The notes: generated from the sequence alone by a model not told the origin. A DNA stretch of 64,000 nt from Streptomyces cyaneochromogenes (GCF_003963535.1 NZ_CP034539.1:5580001-5644000), one strand, 5' to 3'. Shown: positions 16,852 to 24,915, counted from the first letter of the stretch. Translations and numbers: made by a program.

Positions 16852-18390
16852 GTGGAGTGGCTGAGCGCGGAGAACATCGTGGCCGTCGGCACCGCGGTGC
16901 TCGGCGTCGTCGCGTCCGGTGTCATGGTCTGGTACGAGCGGAGGGTGCCGCGCAAGAAGCGCATCGGCTACCGCGTCCAGATGGACAACCCCATAGGCGA
17001 CGACGTGCGTTCGGGCCGGGCCAACGTCCGGCTCGGCCTGTTCGACGCGGACATGGACGACGCGACCCTCGTCCTGCTGCGCGTCGAGAACGACGGCTCG
17101 CAGAGCATCGACCGCGACGACTACACCGGCCCCGAACCCCATGGCCTCACCGCGGTGTTCACCGACCGCACCATCCGGGGCGTCTCGGTCACGCAGCCGA
17201 CCGACATCGACCACCTGATGGACCACTTCACCGCGCAACGGGGCTTCGGCTACGAGGACAACCGGCTGCGCATCCCGCGGGTCCCGCTCAACCCCGGCGA
17301 CCACTACAAGCTGCTGGTGATGCTCTCCGGCGGCGACGTCGGCCGTGACATCCGGGTGCGCGGCGGTATCCGGGGCGGCGAGGTGCACCCCAACCGCAGC
17401 GCGACACCGGACGACAAGGCACCGGTGTTCAGCCTCCCGGCGAGGATCTTCACCGGACTGCTCACGCTCTCCGTCCTCGCGCTCGCGGGCATCGTCGTCT
17501 TCCGCGACGGCAATCCGATCGAGTGCGAACAGGGCGAGCTGACGGTGATCGGCTCGACCGCCTTCGAGCCGGTGATCGAGGCGCTGGAGGAGAGTTACGA
17601 GCACAAGTGCGCGGGCGCCGAGATCGACGTCGAGACGCGCGGCAGCGAGGCCGGCGTCGCCGAACTCGCCGCTCTGGCCGACCGGTCGAAGCCGGGGGCT
17701 CGGTCGGTGATCGCGTTCTCCGACGGCCCGCTGGGCGACCGGCTGGGCCTGAAGGGGAAGAAGGTCGCGCTGTCCGTGTTCACGCTCGTCGTCAACGACG
17801 GGATCGACCTCGGGCCGGCCGGTCTGACCGTGCGGCAGGTGCGGGACATCTACCAGGGCAAGTACCGGCGGTGGGGGGAGGTGATCCCCGGGGCCGGCAA
17901 GGAGACCGCCGACCTGCCCATCGTCCTCGTCAGCCGGAGCGACAGCTCGGGGACGCGGCAGGTCTTCCAGGACCGGGTGCTCGGGCAGTGGGAGCAGGCG
18001 CAGAGCACGTCACTGGACTGCCGGCCGCCCAAGGGCGCGGTCACCGTCGTGACGCGGTGCGAACTCGCCGGCACCAGCGAGGTCCTGGACAAGGTCGCCG
18101 AGCAGCCCGGCGCCATCGGGTACAGCGAGCTGGGTGTCGCCGCCCGGCACGAGGGCGTGCGGACGGTGGCGCTCGACGGCGACCGCGCGAACGTGGACGA
18201 GATCGAGCGCGGCGACGGCGCCTACCCGTACCGCGACATCGAGTACGCCTACACCTACGGCACACCGCCCGACGACTCCCTCGCGGCCGGGTTCCTCGCC
18301 TACCTGGACAAGGAGAGCAGCCGGCAGGTGATCCGCACCCGGGGCCATCTGCCGTGCGGGACTCCGGTAGGGGTACGGCTGTGCAACTGA
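16852..18390 (+). CDS. Membrane-anchored PstS-like substrate-binding protein
   Basis: A 512-residue protein with an unusual layout. A first membrane helix lies at residues 7-26 (IVAVGTAVLGVVASGVMVWY). A soluble domain of about 170 residues follows, then a second helix near 198-218 (FTGLLTLSVLALAGIVVF). The C-terminal 285 residues form a type II periplasmic-binding domain like PstS: LTVIGSTAFEPVIEALEE, VRQVRDIYQGKYRRWGEV, VLVSRSDSSGTRQVFQDRV and GAIGYSELGVAA. The DSSGTR motif is the phosphate-binding type. With no permease genes nearby, it may sense rather than transport an anion. GTG at 16852 is 57 bases after the kinase stop, so the two probably share a transcript and perhaps a signalling role. 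Confidence 0.82.
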   Translation: MEWLSAENIVAVGTAVLGVVASGVMVWYERRVPRKKRIGYRVQMDNPIGDDVRSGRANVRLGLFDADMDDATLVLLRVENDGSQSIDRDDYTGPEPHGLTAVFTDRTIRGVSVTQPTDIDHLMDHFTAQRGFGYEDNRLRIPRVPLNPGDHYKLLVMLSGGDVGRDIRVRGGIRGGEVHPNRSATPDDKAPVFSLPARIFTGLLTLSVLALAGIVVFRDGNPIECEQGELTVIGSTAFEPVIEALEESYEHKCAGAEIDVETRGSEAGVAELAALADRSKPGARSVIAFSDGPLGDRLGLKGKKVALSVFTLVVNDGIDLGPAGLTVRQVRDIYQGKYRRWGEVIPGAGKETADLPIVLVSRSDSSGTRQVFQDRVLGQWEQAQSTSLDCRPPKGAVTVVTRCELAGTSEVLDKVAEQPGAIGYSELGVAARHEGVRTVALDGDRANVDEIERGDGAYPYRDIEYAYTYGTPPDDSLAAGFLAYLDKESSRQVIRTRGHLPCGTPVGVRLCN

Positions 18391-18422
18391 GGCGCTCTTG
18401 CTGTCTGTTGGTGCATCTGTTG

Positions 18423-18436
18423 TTGTGTCCACAACC
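18423..18436. promoter_or_regulatory. Short palindrome upstream of the M28 peptidase gene
   Basis: GTTGTG-tc-CACAAC is an exact 6-bp inverted repeat with a two-base centre, 69 bases before the peptidase start and 33 bases after the preceding stop. It could be an operator. No clear -35/-10 pair was recognised around it. Confidence 0.35.
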
Positions 18437-18504
18437 ATGACGAGCGAACGCATGGGCGGACGGCGGACGGACGCCGGTCGGCATCGGCAGCCTCGGGAGG
18501 ACAC

Positions 18505-19935
18505 ATGCGTCCCAGCCCCACCAGGAGAACGGTTCTGACCACGACGGCGGCGACGAGCGCCGCGGCGTTGGGAGCGGCGGCTCCGGCAGCCGCGGCACCG
18601 CGACCGCCGGCCGAGGACCACTCGTCCAGCGACCCCCACCCACCCGCCACCACCCAGCGCCCCACCCGCGAACTGCGCGCCCTCCTCCGCGAGATCGACC
18701 CGGCCCGCATCGAGGCCACGACCCGCAAACTGGTCTCCTTCGGCACCCGGCACACCCTCTCCGCCCAGGACGACTCCGCGCGCGGCATCGGCGCGGCCCG
18801 CGACTGGCTGGCGGCGGAGCTGAGGTCGTACGCGGCGGCCTCCGGTGGCCGGATGACGGTGGAACTCCAGTCGTACGTCCAGGAACCCGCCCCACGCATC
18901 CCTGCCCCGACCCGCATCACGAACGTGATCGCGACACTGCGCGGCGCGGTGACGCCCGACCGCGTCTACGTCGTCTCCGGCCACTACGACTCCCGCGTCA
19001 GCGACGTCATGGACGCCACCTCCGACGCGCCGGGCGCGGACGACGACGCGTCGGGCGTGGCCGTCGTACTGGAGCTGGCCCGTGTGCTGGCCAGACGCCG
19101 CCCGGCGTCGACGATCGTGTTCGCGGCGGTGGCGGGGGAGGAGCAGGGCCTGTACGGGGCGACGTACATGGCCCAGCGGTTGAAGGCGGCCGGCGCGGAC
19201 GTCCAGGCCATGTTCACGAACGACATAGTCGGCAGCTCGACTGCGGACGACGGCACCCGCGACCCGTACACGGTCCGCCTGTTCGCCGAAGGCGTCCCCT
19301 CCTCCGAAACGCCCGAACAGGCGGCGATCCGCCGCTCGGTGGGCGGCGAGAACGACTCTCCGACACGCCAGCTGGCGCGCTTCGTGAAAGACGTGGCGGA
19401 GAACGACGCGACGGCCGCGCACATCCGGATCATCTACCGCAGGGACCGCTACCGCCGGGGCGGCGACCACATCCCCTTCCTCGAACGCGGCTACCCGGCG
19501 GCCCGCTTCACCGAACCGGCCGAGGACTTCGCCCACCAGCACCAGGACGTCCGTATCGACGACACCGGCAAGCAGTACGGCGACCTGCCGGAGTTCTGCG
19601 ACTTCGCCTACACGGCGAGGGTGGCGCGAGTGAACGCGGCGACCCTGTGGACCCTGTCCCAGGCCCCCGGCACCCCCACCGGCACCAAGATCCTCACCAC
19701 CGACCTCACCAACGCCACCCACCTGACCTGGACGAGAGGCCCGGAACCCGACCTCACCGGCTACGAGATCGTCTGGCGCGAAACGACGTCCCCCCACTGG
19801 ACCCACGTCCTCCCGGCGGGCGACGTGACGACCCACGAGATCGACCTGTCGAAGGACAACGTGTTCTTCGGGGTGAGAGCGGTGAACCGGGCGGGACTGC
19901 GGAGCCCGGTGGCTTTCCCGAGCCCGCAGTCCTGA
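18505..19935 (+). CDS. Secreted M28-family metallopeptidase with FnIII-like tail
   Basis: A 476-residue exported zinc peptidase. The N-terminus MRPSPTRRTVLTTTAAT carries a twin-arginine-like signal and ends near APAAAAPR. The M28 domain spans about residues 60-375, with metal ligands in VVSGHYDSR, PGADDDASG (bridging aspartate), the catalytic pair GEEQG, FTNDIVGS and a distal histidine in EDFAHQHQD. Residues about 390-470 form a fibronectin III-like domain (LTNATHLTWTRGPEPDL, YEIVWRETTSP, NVFFGVRAVNRAG). It probably trims N-terminal residues from extracellular peptides. ATG at 18505 follows GGGAGG at good spacing. Confidence 0.9.
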   Translation: MRPSPTRRTVLTTTAATSAAALGAAAPAAAAPRPPAEDHSSSDPHPPATTQRPTRELRALLREIDPARIEATTRKLVSFGTRHTLSAQDDSARGIGAARDWLAAELRSYAAASGGRMTVELQSYVQEPAPRIPAPTRITNVIATLRGAVTPDRVYVVSGHYDSRVSDVMDATSDAPGADDDASGVAVVLELARVLARRRPASTIVFAAVAGEEQGLYGATYMAQRLKAAGADVQAMFTNDIVGSSTADDGTRDPYTVRLFAEGVPSSETPEQAAIRRSVGGENDSPTRQLARFVKDVAENDATAAHIRIIYRRDRYRRGGDHIPFLERGYPAARFTEPAEDFAHQHQDVRIDDTGKQYGDLPEFCDFAYTARVARVNAATLWTLSQAPGTPTGTKILTTDLTNATHLTWTRGPEPDLTGYEIVWRETTSPHWTHVLPAGDVTTHEIDLSKDNVFFGVRAVNRAGLRSPVAFPSPQS

Positions 19936-19998
19936 AACGGGACTTCTCGTTTCCGACCCAGGCAAAGTCAGCCTGTTGGGGGTGCCCCCTCTGGGGGA

Positions 19999-20088
19999 GT
20001 TTGAGGACGAGGCCCGTTCAGGGCCGAAGCGGGGGTCTGGGGGCGGCAGCCCCCAGGGACGGGACGGGTAGGGGCGGCGGGGGCGAGA
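19999..20088. repeat. Dispersed intergenic palindromic repeat, copy 1
   Basis: This 90-bp stretch between convergent genes shares long identical segments with 38033-38160. It contains two hairpins: GGCCC-gttca-GGGCC at 20011-20025, and CTGGGGGC-ggca-GCCCCCAG at 20037-20056. It ends in a G-rich tail. Compared with copy 2 it lacks about 36 bp. Such elements recur between Streptomyces genes and may act as bidirectional terminators; that role is inference. Confidence 0.75.
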
Positions 20089-20103
20089 CAAACCCACCTC
20101 ACC

Positions 20104-20856
20104 TCATCGCGGCTCGGGCGGCCGCTGCCGGGGCATGTTGGGCCGCGCCCCGTTCCCCGGCGGCACCGAGAACCGCCCCACCCCCACCCCCGCATCCTGC
20201 CGCCCCCCACCGGCCACCGCCGACTGAATCCCCATGGGCGCGGACCCGGTCCGGAACTCCACCATCCAGTCCGCCGTCTCCGCCCGCACCAACTCGGTCA
20301 CGTCTTCCGAGAACCGCCGCAACACCCCCAGGCACCGCTCCGCCGCCTCCCCGGCCGTCCCCTCCGCCGGCCCCAGAACCTCCCGCACGCTCTCCGTCGC
20401 CCAGTCGAACTGCAACACCTGCAGCCGCCGCTGCACCGCCTGCGCCGTGGCGACGTCCCTTATCCACCCGGACGTCACGCCGAAGAACCGGTCGACCGCC
20501 ACACACGCCACCCCCAGCAGCAACGAGAGATACCCCCAGGGCGCCGTCCCGCTCGCCACCCCCGTCAGATCCAGCAGCGGAAGAGCCGCCCCCACGACCG
20601 CCCCCACCGCCGCCCCGCCCCGCAACGCCCGGGCCCCCCGCCGCTTCCACACCCGATCCGCGAGATACCACGCGGCCGTGTTCAGCGCCCCCCGCTCCAC
20701 CCACCGGTACACCTCGTCCAGCCGCATCGCGGGCTCCCCCCAGTCCCCGTGCGGAAACGACCGCCCCGTCAGATCACCCGGCCGCAGTCCGGCCGCCCCT
20801 TCGCCGCCCCGCCCGTCCTTCGGCGACCTCTCGGGCTGCATCTCCGGCTGACCCAC
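20104..20856 (-). CDS. SLATT-domain two-helix membrane protein
   Basis: A 250-residue protein with two close membrane helices (AAVGAVVGAALPLLDLTGV and GYLSLLLGVACVAVDRFFGV, residues about 100-150). A helical region follows with ATAQAVQRRLQVLQFDWA and DVTELVRAETADWMVEF, then a disordered tail ending PNMPRQRPPEPR. This matches the SLATT family, 2TM proteins proposed as pore-forming effectors in nucleotide-signalling conflict systems. Here there is no cyclase or SLOG gene beside it; the neighbours are ybaB and recR. GTG at 20856 is chosen because AGGGAG lies six bases ahead. A perfect palindrome directly upstream may control it. Family assignment is from memory. Confidence 0.75.
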   Translation of the reverse strand: MGQPEMQPERSPKDGRGGEGAAGLRPGDLTGRSFPHGDWGEPAMRLDEVYRWVERGALNTAAWYLADRVWKRRGARALRGGAAVGAVVGAALPLLDLTGVASGTAPWGYLSLLLGVACVAVDRFFGVTSGWIRDVATAQAVQRRLQVLQFDWATESVREVLGPAEGTAGEAAERCLGVLRRFSEDVTELVRAETADWMVEFRTGSAPMGIQSAVAGGGRQDAGVGVGRFSVPPGNGARPNMPRQRPPEPR

Positions 20857-20870
20857 CCGGCACTCCCTAC

Positions 20871-20887
20871 TGTCACGGAGCGTGACA
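20871..20887. promoter_or_regulatory. Perfect palindrome upstream of the SLATT gene
   Basis: TGTCACGGAGCGTGACA pairs exactly (7-bp arms, three-base centre) and ends 15 bases before the GTG start at 20856, next to the ribosome site. It could be a repressor site or an mRNA hairpin affecting translation. The remaining 310 bases to ybaB hold a TAGGCT -10-like element at 21114-21119 and a TATAGG at 21042, with no matching -35 recognised. Confidence 0.5.
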
Positions 20888-21197
20888 TCCCATGCGGACC
20901 ACGTGGTGAAATCGACCCCCGCAGTGCACGGAACGTCACGCAACACCTGAGGCTGACGCGCCGGAACCCTTCCTACCGCCCAATGGGTGGCGAAGAGATG
21001 CCTTTCGCCACTTTTCCGCCCGGAAGTGGGCCTTGATCAGGTATAGGACGGCCATTCCTCCAGGTTCTCTCTCACTCGAAAGAGTGCTGGGGCGACGGCC
21101 GCCCGGACCACGTAGGCTCGTGCTGAACGGCAAGGCCGAGCGGGAATCCCGTACGGACAACCCGTGCAGGCACGCGTAGAGACGCAAGGAGCTGATC

Positions 21198-21542
21198 GTG
21201 ATCCCCGGTGGTGGCCAGCCCAACATGCAGCAGCTGCTCCAGCAGGCCCAGAAGATGCAGCAGGACCTGGCGAGGGCGCAGGAGGAACTGGCTCAGACGG
21301 AGGTCGAGGGCCAGGCGGGCGGCGGCTTGGTGAAGGCCACCGTGACGGGCTCCGGGGAACTCCGCGGGCTGAAGATCGACCCGAAGGCGGTGGACCCGGA
21401 GGACACCGAGACCCTCGCCGACCTGGTCATCGCGGCCGTACAGGCGGCCAACGAGAACGCGCAGACGCTCCAGCAGCAGAAGCTCGGACCGCTCGCCCAG
21501 GGCCTGGGCGGCGGCAGCGGCATTCCGGGCCTGCCCTTCTGA
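21198..21542 (+). CDS. Nucleoid-associated protein, YbaB/EbfC family
   Basis: A 114-residue DNA-binding protein of the YbaB/EbfC family, which forms a tweezer-like dimer that bridges DNA and is conserved beside recR. The coiled N-terminus QQLLQQAQKMQQDLARAQEE is followed by strands VEGQAGGGLVKATVTGSGEL and LKIDPKAV, and a closing helix TLADLVIAAVQAANENAQ. The last 20 residues are a Gly/Gln-rich tail. GTG at 21198 follows AAGGAG. The recR start lies 93 bases downstream on the same strand, so cotranscription is expected. Confidence 0.95.
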   Translation: MIPGGGQPNMQQLLQQAQKMQQDLARAQEELAQTEVEGQAGGGLVKATVTGSGELRGLKIDPKAVDPEDTETLADLVIAAVQAANENAQTLQQQKLGPLAQGLGGGSGIPGLPF

Positions 21543-21634
21543 CGTTCCAGGCGTTCCCCGGCGTGCCTTTCTAAGAGGGGCCGCCGCCAACTACCGTACG
21601 TACCGTAAGGAACCCCAGGAAGGACGGCAGTCCG

Positions 21635-22234
21635 TTGTACGAAGGCGTGGTCCAGGACCTCATCGACGAGCTCGGGCGGCTGCCCGGCGTCGGTCCCAAG
21701 AGCGCGCAGCGGATCGCCTTCCACATCCTCCAGGCGGAACCGACGGACGTACGGCGCCTCGCCCAGGCCCTGATGGAGGTCAAGGCGAAGGTCCGCTTCT
21801 GCGCGACATGCGGCAACGTCGCGCAGGAAGAGCTGTGCAACATCTGCCGGGACACGCGTCGCGACCCGGCGGTGATCTGCGTGGTCGAGGAGCCCAAGGA
21901 CGTCGTCGCGATCGAGCGGACCCGCGAGTTCCGCGGCCGCTACCACGTCCTCGGCGGCGCGATCAGCCCGATCGAGGGTGTCGGACCGGACGACCTGCGT
22001 ATACGAGAACTTCTCGCGCGGTTGGCCGACGGGACGGTCACGGAACTCATCCTGGCCACCGATCCGAATCTCGAGGGCGAGGCCACGGCCACGTACCTCG
22101 CGCGCATGATCAAGCCCATGGGCCTGAAGGTCACCCGCCTGGCCAGCGGCCTCCCGGTGGGTGGCGACCTGGAATACGCGGACGAGGTCACCCTCGGCCG
22201 CGCCTTCGAGGGGAGACGACTCCTAGATGTCTGA
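21635..22234 (+). CDS. recR: Recombination mediator protein RecR
   Basis: RecR acts with RecF and RecO to load RecA on gapped DNA. The 199-residue chain is standard. It shows the helix-hairpin-helix LGRLPGVGPKSAQRIAFH (residues 13-30), a four-cysteine zinc site C56, C59, C68 and C71 (CATC, CNIC), the Toprim domain from AVICVVEEPKDVVAIE through LATDPNLEGEATA, and the C-terminal LASGLPVGGDLEYADEVTL. TTG at 21635 is the start, preceded by GGAAGGA. Its 3' end overlaps the next gene by eight bases. Confidence 0.97.
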   Translation: MYEGVVQDLIDELGRLPGVGPKSAQRIAFHILQAEPTDVRRLAQALMEVKAKVRFCATCGNVAQEELCNICRDTRRDPAVICVVEEPKDVVAIERTREFRGRYHVLGGAISPIEGVGPDDLRIRELLARLADGTVTELILATDPNLEGEATATYLARMIKPMGLKVTRLASGLPVGGDLEYADEVTLGRAFEGRRLLDV

Positions 22235-22889
22235 CGCCACGCTGCACGCGACCGAGCCGAACCCGGACGACTTCGCGGTCCAGATCTCGGACCAGATCGA
22301 GAGTTTCCTGGTCGCCGTCACCGAGGTCGCGAAGGGCGACGAGCCGGGCTCGACCGTGCCCTTCCTCCTCCTGGAGGTCTCCCAACTCCTCCTGGCCGGC
22401 GGCCGCCTGGGCGCCCACGAGGACATCGTCCCCGAGGAGCGCTACGAGCCCGACCTGGGTCCGGAGCCGGACGTCGACGAACTCCGCGAGAACCTCGCCC
22501 GTCTGCTCGACCCGGTCGACGTCTACTCCGAGGTGTTCGACCCCTACGAGCCGCGCAAGGCCCCGGTCCCGGCCCGTATCTCCGACGACCTGGCCGACGT
22601 CATCACCGATCTGCGCCACGGCATGGCCCACTACCGCGCGGGCCGCACCGCGGAGGCGCTGTGGTGGTGGCAGTTCTCCTACTTCTCCAACTGGGGATCG
22701 ACCGCGTCCGCGACCCTGCGCGCACTGCACTCGGTCCTGGCCCATGTCCGCCTGAACCAGCCCCTGGAGGAGCTGGACGGCCTGGACACGGACCAGGGCG
22801 TGATGGGCGACGAGACGCTGGAATTCGAGGCCGGCCGGGTGATGGAGCAGGAGATCGGGGAGCAGTTGGGGCTGCGGCCGGCGAAGTGA
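22227..22889 (+). CDS. DUF5063 family protein
   Basis: A 220-residue soluble, acidic, mostly helical protein of the actinobacterial DUF5063 family (recalled). Segments include DFAVQISDQIESFLVAVTEV, LLLEVSQLLLAGGRLGAHED, the acidic RYEPDLGPEPDVDELRENL, and a conserved aromatic stretch ALWWWQFSYFSNWGSTAS. It overlaps recR by eight bases, so it is translated from the same mRNA. This linkage to the RecFOR pathway suggests, but does not show, a DNA-maintenance role. Confidence 0.85.
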   Translation: MSDATLHATEPNPDDFAVQISDQIESFLVAVTEVAKGDEPGSTVPFLLLEVSQLLLAGGRLGAHEDIVPEERYEPDLGPEPDVDELRENLARLLDPVDVYSEVFDPYEPRKAPVPARISDDLADVITDLRHGMAHYRAGRTAEALWWWQFSYFSNWGSTASATLRALHSVLAHVRLNQPLEELDGLDTDQGVMGDETLEFEAGRVMEQEIGEQLGLRPAK

Positions 22890-22905
22890 CCCCGGTGTCC
22901 CGTCA

Positions 22906-22932
22906 GGTCCATGTGGTCCATGTGGTCCGTGT
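22906..22932. repeat. 9-bp tandem repeat, three copies
   Basis: GGTCCATGT, GGTCCATGT and GGTCCGTGT follow one another exactly, beginning 16 bases after the DUF5063 stop. The repeat lies in the 163-base gap before the SsgA-like gene. No promoter was recognised with confidence; a TAATGC at 22968 is a weak -10 candidate. Confidence 0.7.
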
Positions 22933-23052
22933 GACGCGGGTTACAGAAAAAGGCTTCTGAAGTGGCGTAATGCTCGGGCCCCTCGGGGGGTCTCACTGGC
23001 ACACCGGTCGGTCCACCCGCCCGGTGCCCCGCCCCCCGAACGGAGCCCGACC

Positions 23053-23469
23053 ATGTACGTCACCCTGGAGCAGCCGACCGGCGCTCGCCTGATCACCGCC
23101 GCGGACCAGGACATCGCGATACCCGCGACCCTCCGCTACACCTCCGCCGACCCGCTGGCCGTGCACATCGTCTTCCCGCCCCACGTCACCCTCGACGGCG
23201 AAGGCGCGACGTGGACGTTCGCCCGCACGCTCCTGGGCGAAGGACTGAGCACCTCCGCCGGGCTCGGCAGCGTGCGCGTCCGGCCCTGCGGTGAGTCCCA
23301 CACGTACGTGGAGTTCCACTCGCCGCCGGGCGCGGCAGTGCTCCGTTTCACCACTGCGGACCTGTACCGCTTCCTGGCCCGCACCTACACCGTGATCGCC
23401 CCCGGCGAGGAGACCGTCGGGGCGGAGCTGGACCACGGCCTCGTGGCGCTGTTCGGGGGGCGGGTGTGA
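23053..23469 (+). CDS. SsgA-like sporulation/cell-division protein (SALP)
   Basis: A 138-residue member of the SsgA-like family, unique to morphologically complex actinomycetes, where members guide septum placement, peptidoglycan remodelling and spore formation. The fold is seen in PATLRYTSADPLAVHIVFPP, ATWTFARTLLGEGL, GSVRVRPCGESHTYVEFHSP and LYRFLARTYTVIAPGEE; the double-layered whirly core has these strand motifs in SsgB. Which subfamily (SsgA-G) cannot be decided here. The gene begins the accessory block and overlaps a tiny frame by four bases at its stop. Its presence marks the organism as a sporulating actinomycete. Confidence 0.9.
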   Translation: MYVTLEQPTGARLITAADQDIAIPATLRYTSADPLAVHIVFPPHVTLDGEGATWTFARTLLGEGLSTSAGLGSVRVRPCGESHTYVEFHSPPGAAVLRFTTADLYRFLARTYTVIAPGEETVGAELDHGLVALFGGRV

Positions 23470-23600
23470 TCCGCGGCCCGCTGGGCGGGGGTCCGCTAGG
23501 GGCCCGTCGGCTGCACGACCTGGAGACCGTGCGCGCCTACGCCCGTGCGCTCGGCACCCGCGTCACGGTGCCCCGCGCCGACCGCGTGCGGCGTCCGTGA
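23466..23600 (+). CDS. Possible 44-residue protein coupled to the SsgA-like gene
   Basis: GTG at 23466 overlaps the SsgA-like stop as GTGA and opens a 44-codon frame. After a Gly/Leu-rich start it reads RRLHDLETVRAYARALGTRV and ends DRVRRP. The helix-like centre and coupled start favour translation, but codon bias over so short a frame proves little. It could instead be the tail of a decayed downstream gene. No function is suggested. Confidence 0.35.
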   Translation: MIRGPLGGGPLGARRLHDLETVRAYARALGTRVTVPRADRVRRP

Positions 23601-23663
23601 CCGACGCCGCCACAGTGGCCTCCACCGCCCCCTTTCACGTCCGAACTCCTTCATGATGGAGGC

Positions 23664-24278
23664 ATGGCGACTCGGTCAAAGGCGTTGGTGTGGACGGGAA
23701 TCGGGCTCTGCGTCGCCGGGGCCGCGGGGTTGGTCACGGGCGGCGTGCTGGATGTCGACGCCGCGGATCCGTGGGCGAGCGTGGCCGGGGGAGCGGGGGG
23801 CCTGCTCGGCCTGGCGGTGACGCTCTACGCCCTCCTCGGACCGACGCCCACGCCCACACCGACGCCCACACCCGCAGCCACATCCACGGATGGCGTGACC
23901 GCGAGCGGTGCCCGCTCGGTGGCCGCGGGCGGCAGCATCGGGTCGGTCGCGACCGGGGACGGGGCATCCGCCGTACTGCCGCCCACCGCAGTACCGCCGT
24001 CCACGCCGCCCGCCTCGCCGTCCCGGCCGTCCCACGGGCCCGTCACCGCGTCGGGGGAACGTTCCGTCGCCGCGGGCGGCAGCATCGGGTCGGTGTCGAC
24101 GGGGGACGGGGCATCCGCCGTGCCGCCGCCCACTGCCGCACCGCCGGCCACCGCCGTAGCTCCGTCCACGCCGCCCGCCTCGCCCTCGCGGCCCGCGAAC
24201 GGCAACGTCACCGCCTCCGGGGAGCGTTCCGTCGCGGCCGGGGGTGACATCGGGTCGGTGTCGACGGGGGACGCGTGA
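23664..24278 (+). CDS. Membrane protein with extracellular or cytosolic ASGERS repeats
   Basis: A 204-residue protein I do not recognise as a named family. Two membrane helices lie near residues 7-27 and 40-58 (ALVWTGIGLCVAGAAGLVTG and GAGGLLGLAVTLYALLG). A PTPTPTPTPTP linker follows, then three copies of a 22-residue motif, VTASGERSVAAGGSIGSV then STGD, separated by Pro/Ser/Thr linkers. Similar ASG..S.A.GG.IG...TGD motifs occur in large Streptomyces effector or NTPase-associated proteins; this is recollection. The frame ends at TGA 24276-24278, yet a fourth diverged copy of the motif continues in another frame directly after it. Confidence 0.7.
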   Translation: MATRSKALVWTGIGLCVAGAAGLVTGGVLDVDAADPWASVAGGAGGLLGLAVTLYALLGPTPTPTPTPTPAATSTDGVTASGARSVAAGGSIGSVATGDGASAVLPPTAVPPSTPPASPSRPSHGPVTASGERSVAAGGSIGSVSTGDGASAVPPPTAAPPATAVAPSTPPASPSRPANGNVTASGERSVAAGGDIGSVSTGDA

Positions 24279-24587
24279 GCGGGGTCGGCGAGGGACGCGT
24301 GGACGGCGTCGGCGAGGGGCGTGCGGGCGGGGCCGTTGAGGCGTCCGGGGAGCGTGCGATCGCCGCCGCCGGGTCCATCCGGCAGGCGCTCACCGGGGAC
24401 GGCGCGGTCGCCTACCACGTGGAGAAGTCCCATCGTCCTGCTGCTCCGTGAGGCGGGGGAGCCGCGGCGGGCCCGGGAGCCGGCCCTGCCTCTTCTCGCC
24501 GAGCTGGACGAGGCTTTCGACGCCGAGGCCGCCGGCCGGCTGCGCGGGTACCTCGCCCCGCTCTTCACCCCGGACGCCGGGGGTTGA
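24275..24587 (+). pseudogene. Frameshifted continuation of the repeat protein
   Basis: Directly after the repeat gene, GTG at 24275 (overlapping its TGA) opens 58 codons that include VEASGERAIAAAGSIRQALT then GDGAVAYHVEK, clearly a fourth copy of the same motif. That frame stops at 24451. Back in the first frame, 24444-24587 reads VLLLREAGEPRRAREPALPL then LAELDEAFDAEAAGRLRGYL, a convincing helical domain ending in TGA. The whole 23664-24587 region thus looks like one coding sequence split by two frameshifts, or two coupled genes with one frameshift. Sequencing error in G/C runs cannot be excluded. Confidence 0.55.
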
Positions 24588-24723
24588 GCGCCGGCTCCCT
24601 GGTGTAGCCCGCTACACCCTCCCTTCGGGAGACCGCTCCCTCGTCGCTGACCTCGGGACACGGAATCGTCGATCGCACCAGGTCAACGGCCGCCGCAGCG
24701 GCCCCGTCCCGAAGGAAACCCCG

Positions 24724-24915
24724 ATGAAGGCGCTGCTGTCCTCCCGCCCCGTCCTGTGGTTCCTGTTCCTCTTCAACGCCGTCGTCGCCGCGGCCGCCCC
24801 TTTCGTCGTCGACGGCACGCAGGGCGTCATGACCGCCGCCGGCATGGGCGTCGTATCGCTCGGGGCCGGGGTCGAACTGGTGCGTGGCCGCGGGAAGAGG
24901 GCCGCCGCCGTGTAG
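24724..24915 (+). CDS. Small two-helix membrane protein
   Basis: A 63-residue protein starting MKALLSSRPVLWFLFLFNAV at ATG 24724 with GAAGGA ten bases ahead. Two membrane helices cover residues about 9-28 and 37-52 (GVMTAAGMGVVSLGAGVELV), followed by a basic tail GRGKRAAAV. It is typical of small actinobacterial membrane proteins of unknown role. It is not obviously linked to its neighbours. Confidence 0.7.
   Translation: MKALLSSRPVLWFLFLFNAVVAAAAPFVVDGTQGVMTAAGMGVVSLGAGVELVRGRGKRAAAV

Noticed and set aside
23870..24270. CRISPR-like regular repeats in the ASGERS gene
   Set aside because: The repeats are coding, diverged and separated by Pro/Ser-rich codons rather than spacers.
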